Shown piece after piece: positions 1 through 7,654 of a stretch of 63,525 bases of DNA. Origin of the DNA: CAYLNG01 sp964497855 (GTDB taxonomy: Bacteria; Verrucomicrobiota; Kiritimatiellia; SS1-B-03-39; UBA6053); assembly GCA_964497855.1 (NCBI GenBank), contig CAZCFM010000003.1, positions 1 through 63,525 of the forward strand, in the 5' to 3' direction. The notes below the pieces were generated by a model. It worked only from the letters and a program-made list of their open reading frames with translations, was not told the DNA's origin and searched no databases. Each line of letters starts with the position of its first letter. The stretch's first letter is position 1. The translations under genes and the position numbers were made by a program.

Positions 1-27
1 GGCCGGGAAAAACAAACCGGCCGTTTT
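1..27 (+). terminator. rho-independent terminator-like hairpin
   Basis: GGCCGG (1-6) and CCGGCC (17-22) form a perfect 6-bp stem around an A-rich loop and are followed by GTTTTA. It probably ends a gene lying before the window. The T tract is short, so its strength is uncertain. Confidence 0.5.
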
Positions 28-174
28 AAGCCACTTTCAACCCGGCGCTGACAGGATGGGTATTTTGATGTGTATATGAAGGATGCCGCAGATTCAGAGG
101 ATTCAGTGTTTTTAAACCCGTGCATCATGCGAAAGGTTAAAATATTTGTTTATGGACAATCAGATGAAACCACC

Positions 175-289
175 ATATTCCCGATAGGGAAATAATCACC
201 TTGATTTTAACAAAAGTCGAGATATATTCCCGTACAGTAACATATACTCAACCCTGACTCATTATCTCTACAATATAACCGAACGGGAA
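175..289. promoter_or_regulatory. possible HipB operator cluster upstream of hipB
   Basis: The AT-rich 270 bases before hipB hold no gene. ATATTCCCG occurs at 175-183 and again at 224-232. The first copy continues as TTCCC-GATA-GGGAA (178-191), an inverted repeat. A reverse half-site CGGGAA lies at 284-289, just ahead of the start codon. HipB proteins repress their own operon by binding several spaced palindromes, so these half-sites are reasonable operators. The assignment is inference from position and symmetry. Confidence 0.4.
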
Positions 290-295
290 AAATTC

Positions 296-511
296 ATGAA
301 AACCATGCAGGACATCGGAGCCGCTGTGCGGCAGGCGAGAAAACGGATGGGCGTAACCCAGGCCGATCTGGCGATGAGCGCCGGCACGGGGCTGCGTTTT
401 GTGGTGGACGTGGAAAAAGGCAAAGCAACCGTGCAGACGGGGAAACTGCTGGATCTTCTGGAGGCCCTGGGCCTTCGGATGGAACTGCGTTCGCGCATGG
501 AGGAACACTGA
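296..511 (+). CDS. hipB: HipB-type XRE-family antitoxin / repressor
   Basis: This 71-residue protein is almost entirely one Cro/CI-type helix-turn-helix: the GVTQADLAMSAG segment (about residues 20-31) is the first helix pair, and GLRFVVDVEKGKATVQTGKLLDLLEALGL is the Y4mF/HipB-like recognition and dimer part. Its stop overlaps the hipA start by one base (TGATG), the usual coupled antitoxin-toxin order. It should bind its own promoter and neutralise HipA. A second ATG nine bases inside is an alternative start; no strong Shine-Dalgarno sequence separates the two. Confidence 0.85.
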   Translation: MKTMQDIGAAVRQARKRMGVTQADLAMSAGTGLRFVVDVEKGKATVQTGKLLDLLEALGLRMELRSRMEEH

Positions 512-1740
512 TGCGCTCCTTGGCCGTGTGGCTGCTGGAGGAACGCGTGGGCTGTCTCAGCGAAAGCCCCGCCACCGGATTATCCTTCACCTATGAGGCG
601 TCTTGGCTGGCCTCTTCGCGCTGCCCGCCTCTTTCACGATCCCTGCCGCCAGGGACGGAGCCCCTCCGTTCCCCAGCGGTGGCCGCCTTTTTCGGGGGAC
701 TTCTGCCCGAAGGCAGCGTGCGCCGTCGTGTGGCCGCCAATCTGGGTTTGAGCGAGGACAATGATTTTGCGTTGCTGGAGGCGTTGGGGGGCGATTGCGC
801 GGGGGCCCTGCGCCTGCTGCCGGAAGGGGAGCCCTCTCCGGTTCCCGAGGCACCACGTCCCCTGTCGGAATCGGATCTCGCCGACCTGCTGCGCGATTTG
901 CCCCGTCGCCCCTTGCTCGCCGGCGAAAATGGTCTTCGCCTCTCCCTGGCCGGAGCCCAGTCCAAGTTGCCCATACGGTGGATCAATGGACACTACGCGT
1001 TGTCCACCGCCGACGCTCCGAGCACGCATATCCTCAAGCCCGAAAACCCCGATTTCCCGGGATTGGCTGCGGTGGAGGCGTTTTGTCTCGATCTTGCGCG
1101 ACGGGTGGGACTCCATGCCGTAAACGCGGAATGGCAGCGGATGGGCGACCTTCCCTGTCTGCGGGTGGAACGCTACGACCGCGCGTGTGAGGCGTCTGGA
1201 GAGAACGTGCGGCGCATCCACCAGGAGGATGTTTGCCAGGCGCTGGGACTGCCCTCCCACCGGAAATACCAGCAGGAGGGCGGCCCCTCCGTCGGGGACC
1301 TCCTGGGCTGCATCCGCGAATGGTCCACCGCCCCGGTGCTGGACCTGCTCCAGTTTTTGGACCTGCTTGTCTTCAACGTGCTCATTGGCAATGCGGATGC
1401 CCACGGCAAAAATTTCGCCTGGATCTATTGGGAATCGTCACGGCGACTGGCCCCCGCCTACGATCTGGTGGCCACCACCCTCTGGCCCGAACTGAGCACG
1501 CGCATGGCCATGCGCATTGGACAGGCCAAATTCCTCGCCGAAGTCGGCCCCGATCATTTCAGGAAGGCTGTTGCCGCAAACCGGATTGGAACGTCGGCGT
1601 TCCTGGCCCGCATGGAGGAGCTCTGCGCCCGCGTGGTCCAGCAGCTGCCCGCCGCCATCGACGCCGCCGCTCAGATGCCGGAGGGGTTCCGGGATCAGCT
1701 CGCCAGCGAAATTCCCCGCCGCGCGGAAAAAATCCTGTAG
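511..1740 (+). CDS. hipA: HipA-type serine/threonine kinase toxin
   Basis: The protein has 409 residues, close to the 440 of E. coli HipA. The N-terminal couple-HipA region is followed by the nucleotide-binding segment SLAGAQSKLP (about 144-153), the HipA_C kinase core with HILKPENP (Lys strand), the catalytic loop GNADAHGKN (about 293-301, catalytic Asp and metal Asn), and the metal-binding AYDLV (about 315). All the key kinase residues can be seen, so it looks intact. HipA kinases phosphorylate aminoacyl-tRNA synthetases or other translation targets and cause growth arrest; the target here is unknown. It is translationally coupled to hipB. Confidence 0.88.
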   Translation: MRSLAVWLLEERVGCLSESPATGLSFTYEASWLASSRCPPLSRSLPPGTEPLRSPAVAAFFGGLLPEGSVRRRVAANLGLSEDNDFALLEALGGDCAGALRLLPEGEPSPVPEAPRPLSESDLADLLRDLPRRPLLAGENGLRLSLAGAQSKLPIRWINGHYALSTADAPSTHILKPENPDFPGLAAVEAFCLDLARRVGLHAVNAEWQRMGDLPCLRVERYDRACEASGENVRRIHQEDVCQALGLPSHRKYQQEGGPSVGDLLGCIREWSTAPVLDLLQFLDLLVFNVLIGNADAHGKNFAWIYWESSRRLAPAYDLVATTLWPELSTRMAMRIGQAKFLAEVGPDHFRKAVAANRIGTSAFLARMEELCARVVQQLPAAIDAAAQMPEGFRDQLASEIPRRAEKIL

Positions 1741-1758
1741 GTCTGTTGTATTTGCTTT

Positions 1759-1945
1759 GGTTTCGGTTAAGGGAGGACGGCCATGGACACGCCTCTCGCC
1801 GGACAACGCTGGATGTCGGAATCGGAGCCGGAACTGGGCCTGGGCCTGGTTCTGGAGGCCGATGCGTCGTGTGTGCGCCTGTTGTTCCCGCTGCGCGGGG
1901 AAACCCGCCGCTATTCGCTGGAATCGGCGGCGCTGCGGCGGCTGC
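1759..1945 (+). repeat. 187-bp direct repeat, copy 1 (truncated rapA start)
   Basis: Positions 1759-1945 match 4989-5175 with about six substitutions and no gaps that I can see. The match starts at the GGTTTCGGTTAA leader and stops abruptly inside codon ~54 of the rapA reading frame. The two copies bracket about 3.2 kb of accessory genes. Confidence 0.9.
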
Positions 1946-1992
1946 TTTCATCGCGAAGGCTTTGGGCGAAATTGCGCGGGCCAAGGGCATGA
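1783..1992 (+). pseudogene. truncated RapA N-terminus
   Basis: The first ~54 codons encode the RapA N-terminal Tudor-like region (GQRWMSESEPELGLG...) and are nearly identical to the intact gene at 5013. After 1945 the homology ends and the frame runs through the antitoxin fragment out of frame until a stop at 1992. The helicase core is absent, so the 69-residue ORF cannot be a functional RapA. It is a relic of duplication or insertion at the rapA 5' end. Confidence 0.8.
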
Positions 1993-2132
1993 CCCAAGTG
2001 GCCCGCGACGCGGGACTGTCGCGGGAAAGCCTATATAAAGCCCTTTCCGGTGAACGAAGCCCCGGCTTTGATACGATTCTCAAAGTCATGAAGGCCCTGA
2101 ACCTGAAAATCCATGCGGAGGCTGTGGCGTAG
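1947..2132 (+). pseudogene. C-terminal fragment of HigA-type addiction-module antidote
   Basis: Starting right at the end of the rapA duplication, this frame reads FIAKALGEIARAKGMTQVAR followed by DAGLSRESLYKALSGERSPG and a tail ending in LKIHAEAVA before a stop. This is the C-terminal ~62 residues of the COG3636 'probable addiction module antidote' family, normally about 100 residues and HTH-containing. The N-terminus and start codon are missing and no RelE-like toxin is next to it. It is a decayed TA module cut by the same junction that truncated the rapA copy. Confidence 0.75.
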
Positions 2133-2200
2133 TCAACCCTTCCCGCCACCCTCCACTGCGAAACACTCCCGTCCAACGTTTCCCACGGGTCCACGGGTCC

Positions 2201-2384
2201 GACGTTTTTCCGCCCGCAACCCGCCGCCGCTCCACAGGCGGGTTTTTCAAAAAGACAGCCGCAAGAGAAAATGGATTGCAGCGCCGACGCAAAGAAGGCA
2301 TCCTCCCCCAGTGTCCCCGGCCTTCCATCAATTCGCCAAAGACAACAGACCTGCCGACACCCGCATCCGCAAACACTTCTGGGA
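2201..2384. repeat. ~185-bp intergenic direct repeat, copy 1
   Basis: This non-coding segment upstream of the KilA-N gene is repeated downstream of it at 3331-3518 with a few substitutions and small indels. Shared landmarks are GCTCCACAGGCGGGTT, AAAGACAGCCGCAA, CGACGCAAAGAAGGCATCCT and CGCCAAAGACAACAGACCTG. Nothing in it looks like a transposase or an attC site. The remaining intergenic bases (2133-2200 and 2385-2480) show no gene. Confidence 0.85.
2218..2247 (+). terminator. rho-independent terminator inside repeat copy 1
   Basis: AACCCGCC (2218-2225) pairs with GGCGGGTT (2237-2244) around an 11-nt loop and is followed by a T run. It would terminate transcription coming from the broken antitoxin side and insulate the KilA-N gene. 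Confidence 0.6.
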
Positions 2385-2480
2385 GGATTGATACGAAATG
2401 AAAAACACTAAAAATCGTAGGCTGAGCCCGTCCCCCTTTTATAATATGCGAATACGCATCGTTTCATGGAGGTATGAGTC

Positions 2481-3308
2481 ATGAAAAGAAACACGGAAAT
2501 CACAGTGCTGACCGAGACGGTGAGGTTGCAGCGGGGTGAGCGGGAGGATTTCATTTCGTTGACGGACATCGCCAAATTCAGGAACCCTGACGCTCCGGCG
2601 GACATCATCAAGAACTGGTTACGCAGTCGGAGCACGATACAGTTGCTGGGTCTCTGGGAGAAGCTGAACAACCCTGATTTTAAACTGGTCGAATTCGACC
2701 AGTTTAGATTCGAGGCCGGTGACAATACTTTTGTCCTTTCCCCGCAAAAATGGATCGAGAGAACCAATGCAATCGGGCTGGTTTCCAAATCCGGCCGCTA
2801 TGGCGGCACCTTCGCGCACAAGGACATTGCCTTCGAATTCGCGTCCTGGGTGTCGGTGGAGTTTAAGCTATACTTGATCAAAGAATTCCAGCGCATGCAG
2901 GAGGCGGAACAGAAGCAATTGGGATGGGATGTGAAGCGCAATCTGGCCAAAATCAACTACCGGATACACACGGACGCGATTCAGGCGATGCTGATTCCAA
3001 CGGAACTGACCCCGAAGGAGGTGAGTCTGGTATACGCGAACGAGGCGGATGTACTGAACATGGCCCTGTTTGGAATGACGGCTCGTACCTGGCGGGAGGC
3101 AAATCCGGGAGAGAAGGGGAATGTGCGGGACCAGGCCAACGCGGCTCAACTGGTCTGTCTGGCGAATCTGGAAAACCTGAACGCGCTGTTTATCCGTGAA
3201 AATCTGGAACAGTCCGAACGCTTGAGGAAACTGAATCAAATCGCAATTCAACAGATGAAACTGCTGACAGAAGACCGACAGGTGAAACGTTTGCAGGGAG
3301 GGAGCTAA
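2481..3308 (+). CDS. KilA-N domain protein
   Basis: The protein has 275 residues. The N-terminal ~120 residues carry the KilA-N fold (ISLTDIAKFRNPDAPADIIK, a spacer, then RYGGTFAHKDIAFEFASWVS and EFKLYLIKEFQRMQ), the DNA-binding domain of phage antirepressors and related proteins. The rest is helical and charged (SLVYANEADVLNMALFGMTA, then LVCLANLENLNALFIRENLE) with a coiled-coil-like C-terminus. A GGAGG ribosome binding site precedes the ATG by several bases. The gene stands alone between two direct repeats, a cassette-like setting in a TA-rich island. KilA-N proteins of this layout are common in bacterial mobile regions; the function here is not known. Confidence 0.8.
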   Translation: MKRNTEITVLTETVRLQRGEREDFISLTDIAKFRNPDAPADIIKNWLRSRSTIQLLGLWEKLNNPDFKLVEFDQFRFEAGDNTFVLSPQKWIERTNAIGLVSKSGRYGGTFAHKDIAFEFASWVSVEFKLYLIKEFQRMQEAEQKQLGWDVKRNLAKINYRIHTDAIQAMLIPTELTPKEVSLVYANEADVLNMALFGMTARTWREANPGEKGNVRDQANAAQLVCLANLENLNALFIRENLEQSERLRKLNQIAIQQMKLLTEDRQVKRLQGGS

Positions 3309-3330
3309 CTTGGCGCTGCATACTGTTTCC

Positions 3331-3518
3331 GACGTTTTCGCCCCCCACACCCCCCGCCGCCGCTCCACAGGCGGGTTGTTCAAAAAGACAGCCGCAAAAG
3401 AAAATGGATTGCATCGCCGACGCAAAGAAGGCATCCTCCCCCAGCGTCCCCGGCCTTCCATCGTTTCGCCAAAGACAACAGACCTGCAATCACCCGCATC
3501 CGCAAAAACCCTCTGGGT
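3331..3518. repeat. ~185-bp intergenic direct repeat, copy 2
   Basis: This is the second copy of the repeat at 2201-2384, lying directly downstream of the KilA-N stop. Together the copies flank that gene like a cassette. The following stretch 3519-3764 has no supportable gene and no recognised element. Confidence 0.85.
3353..3380 (+). terminator. terminator-like hairpin in repeat copy 2
   Basis: CCCGCC (3353-3358) and GGCGGG (3370-3375) enclose the same 11-nt loop as in copy 1. The downstream T tract is interrupted (TTGTT), so this copy may be weaker. It is placed to end KilA-N transcription. Confidence 0.45.
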
Positions 3519-3764
3519 CTGTCACCATTTTTAGGAGTTTTGAGTGAAGTTCACACCGTGCAGAGTCGTCACAGCGTACATCACCTCGATTGTTGTTCTC
3601 GCTCTTACCACCCATGAGGGCGATGATGTGGGTTGTGATCGTTCCTGGGCTGTACAACAGATACATTGAGAAATACGGAAAAAGCGGCACTCGGTCAGTT
3701 TTTGGTCCGTTCATGGGGACACTCCTGTCCGGGACGTCGATCCTCCTCCGGAAAACGAAAAAAT

Positions 3765-3805
3765 ATCCTTGTAAATCGGAATTTAGAATTCCATAATGCA
3801 AGGAT
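3765..3805 (+). promoter_or_regulatory. stem-loop burying the SD/start of the DUF4143 ATPase gene
   Basis: ATCCTTG (3765-3771) is the perfect complement of CAAGGAT (3799-3805), which contains the AAGG Shine-Dalgarno-like bases and the first two bases of the ATG at 3804. Inside lies a second perfect inverted repeat GGAATT-TAG-AATTCC (3778-3792). As RNA this would fold into a nested hairpin hiding the translation start; as DNA it could be an operator. The paralogous ATPase at 16561 has the same arrangement. Confidence 0.5.
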
Positions 3806-5000
3806 GATAGAGCGAAGAGTTCTTGAGCAAATTCACAAAGGTCTACGCCGTCAGGCGGCGGTTGCATTGATGGGGCCGCGCCAGGTGGGCAAAACAACGC
3901 TGGCGCGGACGATAGCCGAAAACCAGGAAGGATTGTATTTGGATCTGGAAAGCCCCCGTGACCGCGCGAAGCTTGCAGACCCGGAGCTTTTTTTGCGGCA
4001 ATACACGGATCGGCTTGTCATCCTGGATGAAATTCATCGCGTGCCTGAGCTGTTTCAACCACTGCGGGGGCTCATTGACGACGGTCGGCGGGAGAAGAAG
4101 GGAGTCGGACGCTTCCTCCTGTTGGGATCCGCCTCCATGGATGTGCTGAGGCAATCGGGAGAAAGTTTGGCGGGGCGCATCGAATATGTGGAAATGAACC
4201 CCCTGGATTGTCTTGAGGTTCCGGATGAGAAGGCCGCCCGGATGCGCTTGTGGATTCGGGGTGGGTTTCCGGACAGTTATCTTGCGGTCCATGACGAAGA
4301 CAGCTTTGCCCATCGCCTGAACTTTATTCGCAGCTACCTGGAACGCGATATTCCCCAGTTTGGCCCACGCATCCCCGCCCAAACCCTGGAGCGTCTCTGG
4401 ACGATGCTTGCCCACAGCCAGGGTGGAATGCTCAACGCCGCCAAATTGGGGGGAGCCCTGTCTCTCACGGGGCGGACGATCAGCAATTATATCGATCTGT
4501 TGTGCGACCTCCTGATGGTTCGACGACTTCCGGCCTGGCACTCCAATACGAAAAAGCGCCTCGTCAAATCCCCGAAGGTATATGTCCGCGACAGTGGCCT
4601 GGTCCACGCGCTTCTCGGACTGCAGGATTTTGATCAAATCGCAGGACATCCGGTGCTGGGTGCAAGCTGGGAGGGGTTTGTCATCGAGAATCTTCTTTCG
4701 CTTGCACCCGAGCGGAGTCTATCCGGGTTCTACCGCAGCAGTGGGGGGGCTGAAATTGATCTTCTCCTGCAGCTTCCCGGCAGGACAAAGCCTTGGGCCA
4801 TTGAAATCAAATACGGGCTTGCCCCAAAACCGAGCCGGGGCTTTTATGAGGCCACCGGGGATCTGGACGTGGAGAAAGCCTTCGTGGTGTATTCCGGCGA
4901 GGAGCGCTTTCCCTTGAGCGAAACCATCGAGGCCATCAGCCTGCGGGATTTATCCAGGCTCCTACAGAACAAAAACTCTGGATCAGAGGGTTTCGGTTAA
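3804..5000 (+). CDS. AAA_14/DUF4143 ATPase (paralog 1)
   Basis: The protein has 398 residues. The AAA_14 P-loop GPRQVGKTT lies near residues 23-31 and Walker B LVILDEIHR near 70-78; the DUF4143 half follows, with FIRSYLERDIPQFG, a winged-helix-like middle, KSPKVYVRDSGLVHALLG and the C-terminal GAEIDLLLQ...AIEIKYG. That D-x(n)-E-x-K arrangement resembles a PD-(D/E)xK nuclease core. I chose ATG 3804 rather than the upstream in-frame start because family members begin with MIxR immediately before the P-loop. The last codons and stop fall inside the 187-bp rapA-leader repeat, so the island junction now supplies its C-terminus. Its biological role is unknown; such genes are common in mobile DNA. 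Confidence 0.8.
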   Translation: MIERRVLEQIHKGLRRQAAVALMGPRQVGKTTLARTIAENQEGLYLDLESPRDRAKLADPELFLRQYTDRLVILDEIHRVPELFQPLRGLIDDGRREKKGVGRFLLLGSASMDVLRQSGESLAGRIEYVEMNPLDCLEVPDEKAARMRLWIRGGFPDSYLAVHDEDSFAHRLNFIRSYLERDIPQFGPRIPAQTLERLWTMLAHSQGGMLNAAKLGGALSLTGRTISNYIDLLCDLLMVRRLPAWHSNTKKRLVKSPKVYVRDSGLVHALLGLQDFDQIAGHPVLGASWEGFVIENLLSLAPERSLSGFYRSSGGAEIDLLLQLPGRTKPWAIEIKYGLAPKPSRGFYEATGDLDVEKAFVVYSGEERFPLSETIEAISLRDLSRLLQNKNSGSEGFG

Positions 5001-5175
5001 GGAAGGACGGCCATGGACACGCCTCTTGCCGGACAACGCTGGATGTCGGAATCGGAGCCGGAACTGGGCCTGGGCCTGGTTCTGGAGGCCGATGCGTCGT
5101 GTGTGCGCCTGTTGTTTCCGCTGCGCGGCGAAACGCGCCGCTATTCGATGGAATCGGCGGCGCTGCGGCGGCTGC
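4989..5175 (+). repeat. 187-bp direct repeat, copy 2 (intact rapA start)
   Basis: This copy contains the rapA leader, start codon and first ~54 codons, and continues into the full gene. It matches 1759-1945. It is the presumed parental copy because rapA is complete here. Confidence 0.9.
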
Positions 5176-7574
5176 GTTTCGGTCCGGGCGATGTGGTGGA
5201 GGGCGGCGACGGCACGCGCTTTCGCATCGAACGCGTGACCGAGGAGGATGGCTGCCGCATCCACCACGGCGAGGGGAAGCGGCTGCACGAATCCCAGCTC
5301 GCCGACCGCGCGGACAAACAGGGTCCCCGCGAACGCTTCCTGCAGGGGCTGATCGATCCTCCCGCCGCCTTCGACCTGCGACTTGCGGTCTGGAGACGTC
5401 GGCACCAGCTCGCGCAACATCCGGCGACGGGTCTGCTGGGCGGGCGCATCGAGTGGATTCCGCACCAGATCGCCATCGCCCACGAAATCTCCCGCCGCGT
5501 GCTGCCCCGCGTGCTGCTGGCGGACGAGGTGGGACTGGGGAAAACGATCGAGGCTTGTCTGATTCTGCACCACGGCCTGGTGACGGGCCGTTTCGCGCGG
5601 GTGCTGATCCTCGTGCCAGCGCCCCTGCTGCACCAGTGGTTTGTGGAGCTGCTGCGGCGTTTCCAGTTGAAGTTCGCGATCTACGACGACGCGCGCTGCG
5701 AGGCGATCCGGGAGGGGAATCCTTTTCTCGACGAACAGTGCGTGTTGTGTCCGGTGGAGCTGCTGGCGTCGTCGGCCCGCTGGCGCGACGCGGCGGTGTC
5801 GGCGGGCTGGGATCTGCTTATTGTGGACGAGGCGCATCATCTGAACGTGTCCGAGGGCGTGGAGGGCGATGCCTACCGCGCGGTGGAGGCGTTGGCCCGC
5901 CGCTGTCCGAGTGTGATGCTGTTGACGGCGACGCCGGAGCAGATGGGCACGGCGGCCCACTTTGCGCATTTGCGCTTGCTCGATCCGGAGCGGTATCCGT
6001 CTTTTGCGGCGTTTCAGGTGGAACAGGGGCGATACACGTTGGTGGCGGAGGAGGCCGAGCGTTTGCGCGGGGCGAGCGATCGCGTGGCCCTGCGTCGTCT
6101 GCTCGACCAGCACGGTCCCGGACGCGTGTTGTTCCGCAACACCCGCGAGCAGGTGAAAGGTTTTCCGCGGCGTGTGGCGCATCCGCTGCGGCTGAGTGGA
6201 GGCGAGGAGGGGCGGCTGCGGTGGCTGACGGAGTTTGTGCAACAGAATCCGCGCGACAAAATTCTGGTGATGACCCGCGATCCGAAGGAAGTGAAGGCGC
6301 TGGACGAGGAGCTTCGGGAGCGGGGTGTGGACCGCATCGTGTTGTTCCACGAGGGCCAGGGCCTCATCGAGCGCGATCGGCAGGCCGCGTGGTTTGCCGA
6401 GGCGGAGGGCGCGAGGGTGATGATCGCGTCGGACATTGGCGGGGAGGGGCGGAACTTCCAGTTTGTGCGGCATCTGGTGCTGTTCGATGTGCCACGCGAT
6501 CCGGAGCGCATTGAACAGCGCATCGGACGCCTGGACCGCATCGGGCAGCGTCAGGATGTGGAGATCCATCTGCCCGTGCTTCGCGGGAGCGCGGAGGAGG
6601 GCGTGATGCGCTGGCTGCTGGAAGGACTGGGCATCTTTGCGCGTCCCTTGCAGTGCGGACGGCGTTGTCTGGAGCTGTTCCGGGAGCGGCTTGATGCGGT
6701 GGACGAGGCATTGATCGCGGAGACGCGGGCGACGGTGGAGCGCCTGGAAAACGAGCAGCGCACGGGGCGTCACCGCCTGCTGCTTTGGAAACACGAGCTG
6801 GAGGAAAACGTGGAGGCGGAGCTGCGCATGTTGCTGAGCGCGGAGGCCGACCCGGACCTGTTGCCGTTTGCGGAAAGGGTCTGGACGGCGCTGGGGCTGG
6901 AGATGGAGAAACTGCGGCAGGACGATTATGTGTTGCGGATCGGTTCGTTTTACAATGGGGAGCTGCCGATGCGCGAGGAGGGACGGCGTCTCACGCCGAA
7001 GCGGCGGCGGGCGCTGGAGCGCGAGGACATGGAGCTGCTGACCTGGGATCATCCGCTGTTGCGCGACGCGATGGAGGCGCTGCTGGCGTCGCCGCGCGGG
7101 CACTGCGCGTGTGCGCGGGGCGAAGGGTTGCGTGCGCCTGTGTTGCAGGCCCTGTTTGTGCTGGAGGCGTTGGCGCCCGCAGGATTGCAGGTGGGGCGTT
7201 TCCTGCCGCCGACACCGATGCTGGTCTGCCTGGATGCGCAGGGGAAGTCGGTTGCGGTGCCGAAGGTGGGGGCGGCGTTCGATCCCGCCGCGCTGTTGGA
7301 AAATCCGGAATTCCGCCGGGAGTGGCTGCCGTCGAGACTGGAGGACGCGGAGGCGCTGGCGGAGCGGGAGAGCCGGACGCTGCGCCGGGCGGCGAAGAGG
7401 GAAGCGGAGCGATTGCTGTCGGACGAAGCCCGTCGGCTGCGGGAGCTGCGGGAGATCAACGACCACGTCCGCGAGGAGGAAATCGTGTTTCTGGAGAAGC
7501 AGAGGGAAGCGGTGTGCGCGGCAATCGAGGCATCGAGCCTGCGCCTGGACGCGCTGCGGCTGCTGCTGCCCTGA
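5013..7574 (+). CDS. rapA: RNA polymerase-associated SNF2-type ATPase RapA
   Basis: The protein has 853 residues (E. coli RapA has 968). It starts with the RapA Tudor-like domain (GQRWMSESEPELGLG), then the Swi2/Snf2 core: motif I LADEVGLGKTIEA (about 168-180), DEAH box VDEAHH (about 270), motif III LLTATPEQMG, and motif VI IGRLDRIGQR (about 504). RapA rides on RNA polymerase and helps it recycle from stalled or post-termination complexes, using ATP. The shorter length comes from a leaner C-terminal region. AAGGA precedes the ATG. The gene follows the accessory island directly, which ends in its own duplicated start region. Confidence 0.93.
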   Translation: MDTPLAGQRWMSESEPELGLGLVLEADASCVRLLFPLRGETRRYSMESAALRRLRFGPGDVVEGGDGTRFRIERVTEEDGCRIHHGEGKRLHESQLADRADKQGPRERFLQGLIDPPAAFDLRLAVWRRRHQLAQHPATGLLGGRIEWIPHQIAIAHEISRRVLPRVLLADEVGLGKTIEACLILHHGLVTGRFARVLILVPAPLLHQWFVELLRRFQLKFAIYDDARCEAIREGNPFLDEQCVLCPVELLASSARWRDAAVSAGWDLLIVDEAHHLNVSEGVEGDAYRAVEALARRCPSVMLLTATPEQMGTAAHFAHLRLLDPERYPSFAAFQVEQGRYTLVAEEAERLRGASDRVALRRLLDQHGPGRVLFRNTREQVKGFPRRVAHPLRLSGGEEGRLRWLTEFVQQNPRDKILVMTRDPKEVKALDEELRERGVDRIVLFHEGQGLIERDRQAAWFAEAEGARVMIASDIGGEGRNFQFVRHLVLFDVPRDPERIEQRIGRLDRIGQRQDVEIHLPVLRGSAEEGVMRWLLEGLGIFARPLQCGRRCLELFRERLDAVDEALIAETRATVERLENEQRTGRHRLLLWKHELEENVEAELRMLLSAEADPDLLPFAERVWTALGLEMEKLRQDDYVLRIGSFYNGELPMREEGRRLTPKRRRALEREDMELLTWDHPLLRDAMEALLASPRGHCACARGEGLRAPVLQALFVLEALAPAGLQVGRFLPPTPMLVCLDAQGKSVAVPKVGAAFDPAALLENPEFRREWLPSRLEDAEALAERESRTLRRAAKREAERLLSDEARRLRELREINDHVREEEIVFLEKQREAVCAAIEASSLRLDALRLLLP

Positions 7575-7654
7575 GGGGAGTGCCGATAGTTTTGCTTTCT
7601 CCGTGAATTCCCGGCGAGGCGTGGTAGGTTGGTTTATCTGAATCAAGGAGTCCC

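Noticed and set aside
1783..2132. An in-frame RapA-HigA fusion protein
   Set aside because: The rapA fragment and the antitoxin fragment are in different frames, so no fusion is made.
2201..3518. Integron attC sites around the KilA-N gene
   Set aside because: The repeats are ~185 bp direct copies with a terminator hairpin; I could not find the paired R'/R'' core sites or an integrase.
4983..7646. An 887-codon minus-strand open frame over rapA
   Set aside because: Shadow of rapA: Arg/Gln/His/Leu-rich with no domain, while the plus strand encodes all RapA motifs.
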